Below, in pieces: positions 1 through 6,285 of a DNA stretch of 12,890 nt. This stretch comes from CAZCWX01 sp964502465 (GTDB taxonomy: Bacteria; Desulfobacterota; Binatia; Bin18): contig CAZCWX010000124.1 in NCBI GenBank assembly GCA_964502465.1, positions 1-12,890 on the forward strand. Reading direction: 5' to 3'. Both the position numbers and the translations under genes were made by a program. The notes beneath the pieces are model-generated. The model had not been told where the DNA came from. It worked only from the letters and a program-made list of their open reading frames with translations, and did no database searches. The stretch's first letter is position 1. Every line of letters starts with the position of its first letter.

Positions 1-1
1 C

Positions 2-172
2 CCGCTGCTGCCAGAATTGACGTATGATCTACCGGCGGGTGCCCGCCGCCTGAAGCAGAAGGCGAGCGGCATCATGGCCACGGTGGTCAACGGTGAGGTG
101 GTGTTGCGCAACAACGAACCTACTGGCGCCCTCCCTGGTCAGTTATTGCGCGGCCCGTTGGCACGGAGGTAA
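2..172 (+). CDS. Amidohydrolase (N-acyl-D-amino-acid deacylase-like), C-terminal end only
   Basis: An open frame enters from the left edge and ends at TAA 170-172, giving the last 56 residues. The visible part includes LTYDLPAGARRLKQKASG, then ATVVNGEVVLRNNEPTGALP, and ends LLRGPLARR. This is the usual C-terminus of D-aminoacylase / dihydroorotase-like amidohydrolases: the second half of the beta-sandwich, where a 'vNGevv..' strand is followed by 'tGalPG.llRg'. These enzymes are cytoplasmic metal-dependent hydrolases of N-acyl amino acids or cyclic amides. The catalytic barrel lies outside the window, so substrate class and integrity cannot be judged. The call rests on motif resemblance only. 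Confidence 0.75.
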   Translation, partial: PLLPELTYDLPAGARRLKQKASGIMATVVNGEVVLRNNEPTGALPGQLLRGPLARR

Positions 173-338
173 GAACCTCGGCTCAGGTCCAGGATTTGTG
201 CTGGAAACGGCAGGCAGAGTCTGCCCTACTTGGTGGGCATTCGACGAAGGCGCACGCAGGGCAGGCTGCACCCGCCGTTAGGCTGGCCCTCACCCCAACC
301 CTCTCCCACTTTGGCGGGAGAGGGCACAGGCACGAGGC
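173..338. repeat. Non-coding gap with palindromic repeat debris
   Basis: No convincing gene lies between the amidohydrolase end and the decayed winged-helix gene. The gap holds a short hairpin at 213-225 (GGCAGA, 1 nt, TCTGCC), then a GC-rich stretch at 220-280 containing CTGCCCTAC and AGGGCAGGCT. That stretch resembles the degenerate 'TGCCCTAC' repeat seen again at 1622-1648. A stronger palindrome follows at 299-324 and is listed separately. The 213-225 hairpin could end amidohydrolase transcription, but no T-run follows it. Confidence 0.5.
291..324. repeat. Palindromic intergenic repeat (CCCTCTCCC/GGGAGAGGG type)
   Basis: The sequence CACCCCAACC is followed by perfect 9-bp arms, CCCTCTCCC at 299-307 and GGGAGAGGG at 316-324, around an 8-nt loop. 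This is the widespread 'CTCACCCCAACCCTCTCCC' kind of bacterial intergenic palindrome. It folds equally on either strand and lacks a T-run, so it is more likely a dispersed repeat than a classical terminator. Related palindromes lie at 8926-8940 and 10664-10699. Confidence 0.7.
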
Positions 339-694
339 CTAGGAGGTAGTCCGAGACTGGAGTTTACACATTGGCATTGGCGCGACGGAAGCCACGACAG
401 GGGCGACGAACCGCTAGCCCCACCCACGCTGGATCTTGATGAACTCCTGTCTGGTACCATCATCGCCCAGCGCCTTGCGAGCGGTGGTGATACAGCGAGT
501 CAAGGCGGCCCGCCCACGACTTGGCCGGGCCATAGGTTGTCGAGCAGCTCCTCTTTAGTGACCAGGCGGTCGCGATGGTAAATCAGGTAAGCCAGGACAT
601 CAAACACCTTACGGTCAAGCGCCACGGGCGTCCCCGCCTGCCGCAACTCGTAGAGCGCCTCGTCCAGTGCGTAGTCGGCAAAAACGTAGCACAT
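339..694 (-). pseudogene. Winged-helix (OmpR/PhoB C-terminal type) DNA-binding protein, degraded
   Basis: The intact part (694 down to TGA 500-502) reads MCYVFADYALDEALYELRQA, then KVFDVLAYLIYHRDRLVTKE and ELLDNLWPGQVV. This is the start of a Trans_reg_C winged-helix domain of the kind fused to TPR or adenylate-cyclase modules in large environmental bacteria. After LWPGQVV the frame is lost. A one-base gain or two-base loss restores the expected continuation ALTRCITTARKALGDD, then FIKIQRGWG. A TAG at 414-416 then stands exactly where the conserved Tyr of 'GRGYRFVA' belongs, followed by RFVAPVVASV and a stop at 339-341. A frameshift plus a nonsense codon inside an otherwise recognisable domain indicates a dead gene. 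A possible Shine-Dalgarno (AAGGA) remains upstream of the ATG. If translated, only a 64-residue half-domain would result. Confidence 0.8.
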
Positions 695-717
695 AGCGAC
701 AAAATTCCTTCAACGCA

Positions 718-1134
718 TTACTCGCCTGATAAAAGCGATTGTTCAATCTCCTGAATGACAAAAGGCAGATTAGGACGGTCGAAGCTGAACCCTGGAGCGG
801 GAATCCGGCTGTGCTTCAGGTCCGGAGGAATATGCTTGTGGTGAGGATCGGGGCTCGCCAGCTCAGGAATATGGGGGTGTGGCCAGGAATCGTACCAGTA
901 GAGCTTGTCCTCTCCCCGGTACACTTCGTAACTGTAGCTCTGAATAAACCCTTCAGCGAAGTCTAGAGTCTGACGAACTCGCAATACGACGTCATGCGAG
1001 AAAAAGATTTCCGCCCGAACCATTGCTGTTAATGGTCCAAGGCGAATGAAACTGAGGAGCGCATGTCGGATCGCTGGGTAGCGAGCCGGAAGAGCATAGA
1101 TAAACGCCTCATACTCTTCCAGCGTCGGAGACAT
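718..1134 (-). CDS. TumE/DUF6516-like toxin of a toxin-antitoxin pair
   Basis: This is a 138-residue protein from ATG 1132-1134 to TAA 718-720. The N-terminal half is alpha/beta with a charged strand (VVLRVRQTLDFAEGFIQSYS). The C-terminal half carries the diagnostic run 'YRGEDKLYWYDSWPHPHIPE' followed by 'PHHKH' and a final hydrophobic helix (FVIQEIEQSLL). The pattern W-D/S-x-x-P-H-x-P-x-x-x-x-x-P-H-H-K-H is what I recognise from proteins annotated as toxin-antitoxin system TumE family (DUF6516). The gene starts 9 bp after the stop of an upstream coiled-coil ORF, giving the classical antitoxin-toxin order. The histidine-rich segment is the likely functional site, but I know no firm mechanism. 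The neighbourhood (decayed regulator, repeats) fits a laterally moving module. Confidence 0.75.
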   Translation of the reverse strand: MSPTLEEYEAFIYALPARYPAIRHALLSFIRLGPLTAMVRAEIFFSHDVVLRVRQTLDFAEGFIQSYSYEVYRGEDKLYWYDSWPHPHIPELASPDPHHKHIPPDLKHSRIPAPGFSFDRPNLPFVIQEIEQSLLSGE

Positions 1135-1143
1135 GCTGTGATT

Positions 1144-1491
1144 CTACGCTGACTCGACTAAAGGAAGGACCAGTTTCTTATCTGTTGTCGGCTCTGTATT
1201 GAGCAAGGAGTCGAGAAGTGCGTCGGTTAGTCGGCGATACTGCTGTTCTCGCTTGCGCTTAATTTCGTAGAGTCCCAGCCATTCAAGAAAGTCGGCGCTC
1301 TGCTCCACACGACCTTCCTGCACCAGGCGATAGAAATCGTCCGAGCGTAAGCGATACTGCTCCTCAAATTTCCGCAGTTGTCCCTCCAGAGCGTGAAGGC
1401 TTTGCAAGGTTTCTTCTAGGGTCATTGTGCTGCCTGCCATGACGAAGAACTCTACCATACTTTTCAGATTCGGTCTTCTCCTGGTTGACAA
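1144..1491 (-). CDS. Coiled-coil partner of the TumE-like toxin (putative antitoxin)
   Basis: The protein is 115 residues from a TTG at 1489-1491, with AGGA about 7 nt upstream, to TAA 1144-1146. In-frame ATGs at 1456-1458 and 1423-1425 are alternatives; the last gives the family-like start MTLEETLQSLHALEGQL. The centre is a long amphipathic helix with a conserved-looking segment 'FEEQYRLRSDDFYRLVQEG', then 'SADFLEWLGLYEIKRKREQQ'. This D-F-x-E-W-x-x-L-Y pattern is what I recall from small proteins encoded directly before TumE-type toxins. No DNA-binding fold is obvious apart from the basic N-terminus MSTRRRPNLK present only with the TTG start. It is placed first in the pair, as expected for an antitoxin. 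The function is inferred from position and resemblance. Confidence 0.65.
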   Translation of the reverse strand: MSTRRRPNLKSMVEFFVMAGSTMTLEETLQSLHALEGQLRKFEEQYRLRSDDFYRLVQEGRVEQSADFLEWLGLYEIKRKREQQYRRLTDALLDSLLNTEPTTDKKLVLPLVESA

Positions 1492-1560
1492 CTCATTTCC
1501 TGGAGGCTAACCGAGGACGTGAACGGGGAGCGTAAAACACAGAACTTTTCTTCCTTATAA

Positions 1561-1616
1561 TGCTCAGCACTCATCACTCGTCTTTATTCATCATTCCGCA
1601 TTCATCATTCATCGTT
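1561..1616. repeat. Degenerate ATTCATCATTC short repeat
   Basis: ATTCATCATTC occurs exactly at 1586-1596 and 1600-1610, with decayed neighbours ACTCATCACTC (1569-1579) and CATTCATCG. On the other strand it reads as GAATGATGAAT units. This low-complexity intergenic type is common in large bacterial genomes. No protein or RNA role is visible. Confidence 0.6.
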
Positions 1617-1621
1617 TATTT

Positions 1622-1648
1622 GAGCCCCGCCTTGCGTAGGGCAGGCTC
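1622..1648. repeat. Imperfect hairpin / 'TGCCCTAC' repeat after the SDR gene
   Basis: GAGCC at 1622-1626 pairs with GGCTC at 1644-1648 around an imperfect interior containing the 'GCCTGCCCTACGC' word (minus strand), which also appears in degenerate form near 220-270. It sits directly behind the SDR stop, so it could help end transcription. However, the minus-strand tail is AAATAAA rather than a T-run, so a repeat call is preferred. Confidence 0.35.
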
Positions 1649-1649
1649 T

Positions 1650-2411
1650 TTACTGCGCTATGTAGCCACCATCGACCGGCATGGGCAGCCCCGTCACGAA
1701 AGAGGCGGCATCCGAGCACAGCCACACCGCTGCTTCGGCAATCTCCTCAGGTTGCCCTAACCGCCCGACCGGCTGGGCTGCTACCATTTTCTCGATGATC
1801 TGCGGCCGACGGCTGGCGCCTCGCTGCAGCATCGGCGTATCGATCGGCCCTGGACACACGGCATTCACCCGAATGCCGGTCTTGGCATACTCCAAGGCTG
1901 CCGTCTTGGTCAGGCCCACCACCCCATGTTTGCTTGCCACATAGGCCCCACCGCGGCGCACGCCAATCAGACCAGCATCAGAGGCGGTATTCACAATGGC
2001 GCCGCCGCCCTGTTTGAGCATCTGGGGAATTTCATACTTCATGCAGAGCCACACACCTTTGAGGTTGATGGCCAGGATGCGATCCCAATTCTCTTCGCTA
2101 TCGTCGGCAATAGGAAACGCTTTCCCGGCGATCCCCGCGTTATTATGCGCGCAATCCAGTCGTCCATAGGTAGCAACGGCGGTGTTGATCAACGCCTCGA
2201 CTTCGGTTGCCTGTGAGACATCGGCTTTGACGAAGACAGCCTCGCCGCCAGTGTTCTTGATCAGGTGAACAGTCTCTTCGCCGCCTTCGACAACGACGTC
2301 AGCCACGACGACCCGCGCACCTTCTCTGGTAAATGCCAGTGCCGAGGCGCGTCCAATGCCAGAGCCCGCACCAGTGACGAGAGCAACTTTTCCGGTGAAC
2401 CATCCTGCCAT
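1650..2411 (-). CDS. Classical short-chain dehydrogenase/reductase (SDR)
   Basis: A 253-residue cytoplasmic NAD(P)(H)-dependent oxidoreductase of normal classical-SDR length. Visible motifs are the nucleotide-binding TGAGSGIG (13-20), Asp38 at the end of beta-2 (favouring NAD(H) over NADP(H)), NNAG (90-93), the structural Asn116, and the catalytic Ser144 and Tyr157-x-x-x-Lys161. PGPI follows at 187-190 and the typical C-terminal 'FVTGLPMPVDGGY' strand is present. The substrate cannot be read from sequence; such proteins oxidise or reduce sugars, steroids, acyl groups or other alcohols. The start is firm: TAAGGAG lies just upstream of the ATG, and its TAA is the stop codon of MsrB, so the two genes are translationally close. 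It is the last gene of the co-directional minus-strand block. Confidence 0.95.
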   Translation of the reverse strand: MAGWFTGKVALVTGAGSGIGRASALAFTREGARVVVADVVVEGGEETVHLIKNTGGEAVFVKADVSQATEVEALINTAVATYGRLDCAHNNAGIAGKAFPIADDSEENWDRILAINLKGVWLCMKYEIPQMLKQGGGAIVNTASDAGLIGVRRGGAYVASKHGVVGLTKTAALEYAKTGIRVNAVCPGPIDTPMLQRGASRRPQIIEKMVAAQPVGRLGQPEEIAEAAVWLCSDAASFVTGLPMPVDGGYIAQ

Positions 2412-2423
2412 CGGGATTTCTCC

Positions 2424-2828
2424 TTACTCTTCAGCCTTCTTTGTCAGTTTCAGTGCGACTGAATTCATGCAGTAACGCTGATACGTGGGTGCAGGACCGT
2501 CGTCGAACACGTGCCCAAGGTGGGCATCACAGGTACGGCAAAGCACTTCCACTCTGTCCATACCGTGACTGTAGTCGTTCTCCAGTTTCACAGTTTCTGG
2601 TACCACAGGTTCCCAAAAGCTCGGCCACCCACAGCCAGAATCGTATTTGGTCTCTGAGCTGAACAGGTTCGCTCCACAACAGATGCACTGATAGGTGCCT
2701 TCTTCCTTGCAGTCATAATACTCTCCAGTAAAGGCTCGTTCAGTTGCCTTCTGGCGGCAGACGGCAAACTGCGCTGGGGTGAGTTGGGCTTTCCATTCGT
2801 CTTCGGTCTTCACAATTTTCTTGCTCAT
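2424..2828 (-). CDS. msrB: Peptide-methionine (R)-S-oxide reductase MsrB
   Basis: A 134-residue methionine-R-sulfoxide reductase that repairs oxidised methionine using thioredoxin-type reductants. The structural zinc is bound by two CxxC pairs, Cys48/Cys51 and Cys97/Cys100. The signature GCGWPSF is at 65-71, SHGMDR at 87-92, HLGHVF at 103-108, and the catalytic cysteine is Cys120 in RYCMNS. Cys66 is at the position used as resolving cysteine in many MsrBs. The frame stays open 36 codons upstream, but ATG 2826-2828 with AAAGGA in front is the natural start (MSKKIVKTEDEW). The catalytic residue is an ordinary cysteine, not Sec. It lies between the amidohydrolase (23 bp gap) and the SDR (12 bp gap), so co-transcription is likely. 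Confidence 0.96.
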   Translation of the reverse strand: MSKKIVKTEDEWKAQLTPAQFAVCRQKATERAFTGEYYDCKEEGTYQCICCGANLFSSETKYDSGCGWPSFWEPVVPETVKLENDYSHGMDRVEVLCRTCDAHLGHVFDDGPAPTYQRYCMNSVALKLTKKAEE

Positions 2829-2851
2829 ACTGTTTTCCTTTACAGGTTGAA

Positions 2852-4324
2852 TCAGGCTACTGCTTTCGCCAGCTCCTGTGCGACCGCTTGTTCGACGACC
2901 GTTCCTGTGAAGAAATCGGGATTCATGCCGGTCCACAAGGTCATAGGGTTGGTAAAGACAAAATCGCGGAAGTCCTGCGCTGTGAGCAGCTCTTTTTCCA
3001 CGAGTTCATACGCCTCTTCGAGAACTTCGGTCATATCTGGCACATCCCAATGCCCAATATCGGAACTGAAGATCGCCTTCAAGCGTGCACCAAAGGGATT
3101 CATCTTCGCATTAAACGCTGTAGCGTTGAGGGGATCGTCCGCCTCACAGCCGAAGTAAAAATTGGGCACGAACAGATCATGGATCTCCTCGGCCCGCTCA
3201 ATGCGACACGCTGCCCAATCATCGAGCGTGGCCGGATCTTCCCGCGTGCCGGCGAGCAACCCCAGACTCTGGTTGAGGTCGTCGAGTTTCTCCTGCACGC
3301 TCTTGCCACCGTAGCGCCGGTAGAGATCCAACAACAGCTCCCGGTTCAGATGGGCCGGATTGTAGTTCTCCAGCGCTTTGGGGTTGCGCTTTTCCCAACG
3401 GGCGATAATACCCGCGTACAAATCTGCCGCCCACCCAACCCCGCTTTCGAGGAAGCCGAACTTCAACGTGGGAAACCGCCGCGTCACACCACCAAAGAGC
3501 AGCGCTTTACAGACTGCCTCACCAGCCGCCGCAAAGTGACCGGTGTGATTGTACATATAGTTCGAGGTGGTGCGGCTGCCCCAGCCCATAGCCGGCGAGT
3601 GAAAGGTGGGGGGAACTTTCAACTCGACGCATTTCTCCCAGACTGGATCATAGTCATAGGCACTATCCAGGCAGAAGGTGTCCAACCAGAACGCGTACAG
3701 GAGCGCATCCGGATTTTTGCGGGCAGCGGCAGGAATGGGACGTTGTACGTGTCCTGCCATCATAATGGCCTTCAACCCTAGCTCGCGGACGACATACTCG
3801 AGCTCGTCAATTGCCTCCCGAGGGGTATGCATGGGGATGGCAGCTGCTGGCGTCATCCGGTCGGCATACTCGCAAAAGTAGTCCGCGCAGAACCTGTTCA
3901 GTGCCCGGCAGGTGGCTCGCCGCAATTCTTCGTTCTCAATGTGAGGCAAGGAGAGCCCGAGGGTGGGATACAGCACTGTAAAGTCGAGGCCAATGTCGTC
4001 CATGCGCTCGTGCAGGAGTTTCGGCAAGACCGCAGTCGCACGATCTAACGTATTCTTGGTCGGCAGCGCCCACCAGGGTGACCGTGTGGCCCGCTGATCG
4101 CGACGTTCTTCCGGCGAGAGGCGATACCAGCGCGACAGCCTGCCCCAACTGCCGGTGTTGCGTTCGTCGGAGAGAAAGCGGTCCACCATGGTTCGCCCGC
4201 CGACTTGCCGCAGGGAATCGAGGAACCCCGGTTCGAACTCGATCATGTGTCCGTCCGAATCGATGACTGGATGGTTGAGACGGGCACGCACGGTAGCAGA
4301 CTTAGATAAATGTGTCGTTGCCAT
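2852..4324 (-). CDS. COG2159-type metal-dependent amidohydrolase / decarboxylase-like TIM-barrel protein
   Basis: A 490-residue protein of the amidohydrolase-2 superfamily (the ACMSD / gamma-resorcylate decarboxylase-like group). The N-terminal metal motif appears as VIDSDGHMIE, with Asp24-x-His26 replacing the usual His-x-His, as in the large environmental 'IDSDGH' subgroup. Further candidate ligands or active-site residues are His242 in PTFHSPAMGWGS, His260/His263, Glu293 in FLESGVGW and Asp422 in SSDIGHWDVPD. Length is normal for the subgroup. Substrates of these paralogues are mostly unknown, and hydrolysis or decarboxylation of aromatic or xenobiotic acids is only a family-level guess. 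The start is supported by a strong AAGGAGGG. An AhpD-like protein lies upstream (57 bp gap) and MsrB downstream. Confidence 0.9.
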   Translation of the reverse strand: MATTHLSKSATVRARLNHPVIDSDGHMIEFEPGFLDSLRQVGGRTMVDRFLSDERNTGSWGRLSRWYRLSPEERRDQRATRSPWWALPTKNTLDRATAVLPKLLHERMDDIGLDFTVLYPTLGLSLPHIENEELRRATCRALNRFCADYFCEYADRMTPAAAIPMHTPREAIDELEYVVRELGLKAIMMAGHVQRPIPAAARKNPDALLYAFWLDTFCLDSAYDYDPVWEKCVELKVPPTFHSPAMGWGSRTTSNYMYNHTGHFAAAGEAVCKALLFGGVTRRFPTLKFGFLESGVGWAADLYAGIIARWEKRNPKALENYNPAHLNRELLLDLYRRYGGKSVQEKLDDLNQSLGLLAGTREDPATLDDWAACRIERAEEIHDLFVPNFYFGCEADDPLNATAFNAKMNPFGARLKAIFSSDIGHWDVPDMTEVLEEAYELVEKELLTAQDFRDFVFTNPMTLWTGMNPDFFTGTVVEQAVAQELAKAVA

Positions 4325-4381
4325 GAGCGGCTCCCTCCTTTTCCTTCACTGCGTGTGAATAACTCGTCTGCAGCGAGATGC

Positions 4382-4957
4382 TTAGCATGCCCGACCCATA
4401 CTGTAGAATTGCTCATTCGGCCGCATGGCGATCAGGTGCGCCATGCGGTTGGACAAGGCAAAAAAAGACGCAATCCCCCCGATATCCCAAATGTCTTCGT
4501 CGTCAAATCCGTGCGCCCGTAACCGGGCGAAGTCCTCTTCCTCAAGCTGTTGCGGGTGCAGGGCGACCTTTACCGCGAAGTCCAGCATGGCACGCTGACG
4601 GGGAGTAATATCGGCCTGGCGATAGTTCACCGCCACTTGATCAGCGAGGAAAGGATTCTTGGCATAAATGCGCAAAATCGCCCCGTGTGCGATCACGCAG
4701 TAATGACAATCATTGGCACTGCTGGTGGCCACGACGATCATCTCGCGCTCGGCTTTTGACACACGACTCTCCCTGAGCATGAGGGCATCGTGATACGCAA
4801 AGAAGGCACGAAATTCGTCTGGCCGGTGCGCGAGCGCCAGGAAAACGTTGGGAATGAAGCCCGCTTTTTCTTGCACAGCCACGATACGGGTGCGGATATC
4901 CTCCGGTAGGTCTTCCAGTCTGGGTATCGGATAGCGACTCACAGGTTTCTCTGTCAT
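4382..4957 (-). CDS. AhpD-like carboxymuconolactone-decarboxylase family, peroxidase-related protein
   Basis: A 191-residue all-helical protein of the AhpD/CMD superfamily, close to the set annotated as 'uncharacterized peroxidase-related enzyme'. The redox core is Cys84-His-Tyr-Cys87 followed by His91 (DCHYCVIAHG), preceded by the acidic helix KAEREMI (68-74) expected for the proton relay. The N-terminal 'IPRLEDLPEDIRTRI' and 'KAGFIPNVFLALAHRPD' blocks are typical of the subgroup. AhpD proper reduces peroxiredoxin adaptors through this CxxC; relatives may act as alkyl hydroperoxidases. It follows the predicted selenoprotein redoxin by 103 bp on the same strand, so a functional link is plausible. 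The start is supported by AAAGGGGAG before the ATG. The in-vivo partner is unknown. Confidence 0.92.
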   Translation of the reverse strand: MTEKPVSRYPIPRLEDLPEDIRTRIVAVQEKAGFIPNVFLALAHRPDEFRAFFAYHDALMLRESRVSKAEREMIVVATSSANDCHYCVIAHGAILRIYAKNPFLADQVAVNYRQADITPRQRAMLDFAVKVALHPQQLEEEDFARLRAHGFDDEDIWDIGGIASFFALSNRMAHLIAMRPNEQFYSMGRAC

Positions 4958-5060
4958 ATCGGCTCCCCTTTCTTCTCTCTTGTTTTATGACGTGCGTTGT
5001 TACGCTATGCAAGGAGTCCGACTTTCCTTCTCTTCTTGTCATATGGTGCGAGAACTCAAA

Positions 5061-6113
5061 CTAGTTCGCCTTCACTTGCGCCACAGGTGGTTCGACCCGC
5101 AAGGGAATGTCGAACGGAACATCAGTGGGAACATAACACTCACTGTCTGTACAGGCCTGATACTGTAATACCCCTCGCAGGCGATACTCTCCGGCTGCTA
5201 CACCCCGTTTCAAAAAAAGGTTCCCTTCAATCACAATGGTTCCAGTGTAGACCGGGAGGGTTTCGTTCAGCACGGCAATATGAAAGGGCTGTGGTGGAGG
5301 AAAACGGAGCTGTGGTTCGAGCAACCAGTCGGTCGGTTCAAAGCGCAGCGTAGTTGGTCGGTACCCCTCCGGTACCTCGGGACCATTAATATGCAGGTCT
5401 GGATTGATCTCAAGCTGCGCTTGGAGCAGGATATTCTGCCCTGGCCGGATGACCTGAGAGGAGATACGCAGGGTGAGATGGAGGTCTTCTGTCTCGATTT
5501 GCAGATGGCCATTTTCGGGAATGAGGTGTCGTTGTTGCATAAGGAAACTCGCGGCGGTGGTGCGGTTGGTGTGATCCACCACAAACGATTTGGCCTGTAC
5601 CCGGCCGGTGTGGTCAAGCACATAGGTGCCTGGGAACGGGACTCCGTACAGAAACGTGCCTTCTGGCATGTTGGGGTTGAACAAGCCGAAGCGGCGGATG
5701 ACCTGACTATTCGTGTCACTCAGCAAGGGATAGGTAATGCCGTAGGTCGTGGCAAAGCGGTGAAGAACCTCGGGCGCATCATAACTGATCGCGGCGATAT
5801 TGAGCCCTTGGGCCTGGCACAAAGCCAAACTTTCTTGCAGCTCGACGAGCTGCGAACGGCAGAACGGTCACCAGTCGGCACTGCGGTGAAACACCAGGAC
5901 CAGCCCATGCGAACCTAACAAGTCTGCCCGGCTGCAGAGACGACCGCTCGCATCTGCCAGGGTAAAGTCAGGGACGTGTTCCCCAATAGCAGGGCCAGTT
6001 TGCACGTTGGCGTCTTGGGCGCGAATCAACTCCGCGAATTCTTCCGGGGTGAGTTGCCCAGTCTCACGTCGCTTCTGCAAAAGGGTACGGAGGATCTCTT
6101 TCGTCTCCCTCAT
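5061..6113 (-). CDS. Predicted selenoprotein: redoxin (W-Sec-P-F-C) fused to a DsbD N-terminal-like domain
   Basis: Two adjacent minus-strand open frames, ending at TGA 5868-5870 and resuming directly after it in the same frame, form one 350-residue protein. Residues 41-190 are a thioredoxin-fold redoxin (AhpC/TSA-like): GEHVPDFTLADASG, LVLVFHRSADW, then TGA as Sec82, PFC(85)RSQLVELQ, IAAISYD and YGVPFPGTYVLD. Family members normally read 'RSADWCPYC', so the TGA replaces the attacking cysteine. Residues about 205-345 resemble DsbD-alpha, with LQYQACTDSECYVP giving Cys321 and Cys326. A SECIS-like hairpin follows the TGA. No signal peptide is visible. Start: AGGAG precedes two ATGs (6114-6116, 6111-6113); the second has the better spacing, and a GTG at 6129-6131 is unlikely. 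Likely role: thiol-dependent peroxide or disulfide reduction. The alternative is a pseudogene with a nonsense codon, but one frame, intact domains and the hairpin argue against it. Confidence 0.87.
5837..5870 (-). promoter_or_regulatory. Bacterial SECIS-like hairpin directing Sec at TGA 5868-5870
   Basis: Read on the minus strand, TGA is followed after 14 nt by GCAGCTC (5853-5847), loop GTC (5846-5844) and GAGCTGC (5843-5837). This is a perfect 7-bp stem with a three-base loop whose first base is G. The loop begins 21 nt after the TGA. Known bacterial SECIS elements lie immediately downstream of the UGA, inside the coding region, with a small apical loop bearing a G in its first two positions and about 16-37 nt from the UGA. 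All of these criteria are met. SelB binding itself is inferred. Confidence 0.8.
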
Positions 6114-6198
6114 CATGCGCTCCTTTCTCACTCACAACCCTCCCCGTTCAGATCTTCACGGTGGCTTTTAGCAAAGCCAGTTCTTCAGTAGACTGTGT

Positions 6199-6220
6199 GG
6201 TCCAGCGATACGCTTGGACC
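6199..6220. repeat. Imperfect hairpin between the redoxin and the secreted-protein gene
   Basis: GGTCCA at 6199-6204 pairs with TGGACC at 6215-6220, and GCG (6205-6207) with CGC (6211-6213), around an ATA loop with one bulged T. It lies in the 172-bp gap between the stop of the secreted protein and the redoxin start, both minus strand. No T-run follows on the minus strand, so a processing or attenuation role is only possible. Nothing else is apparent in this gap. Confidence 0.3.
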
Positions 6221-6285
6221 AGAGGGGAGTCAACTCCGCTGTCCTCGTCGGCTGGTATTGCCGTGGCCTCAGACTACGTTCGCCC

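Noticed and set aside
1622..1648. Intrinsic terminator after the SDR gene.
   Set aside because: The stem is short and imperfect, and the minus-strand tail is A-rich rather than T-rich.
2888..3781. Long plus-strand open frame (297 codons) opposite the amidohydrolase.
   Set aside because: It is antisense to a strongly supported gene and its translation shows no recognisable domain; it is a shadow of codon bias.
5826..5870. Independent start (TTG 5826-5828) for the downstream half of the redoxin, with the upstream half as a separate small protein.
   Set aside because: The two halves are in one frame, the split removes the UxxC active site, no ribosome site is seen before the TTG, and the hairpin after the TGA fits SECIS.
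5280..5918. Plus-strand open frame (212 codons) opposite the redoxin-DsbD gene.
   Set aside because: It is antisense to the selenoprotein frame with no family resemblance. The minus strand carries clear motifs.
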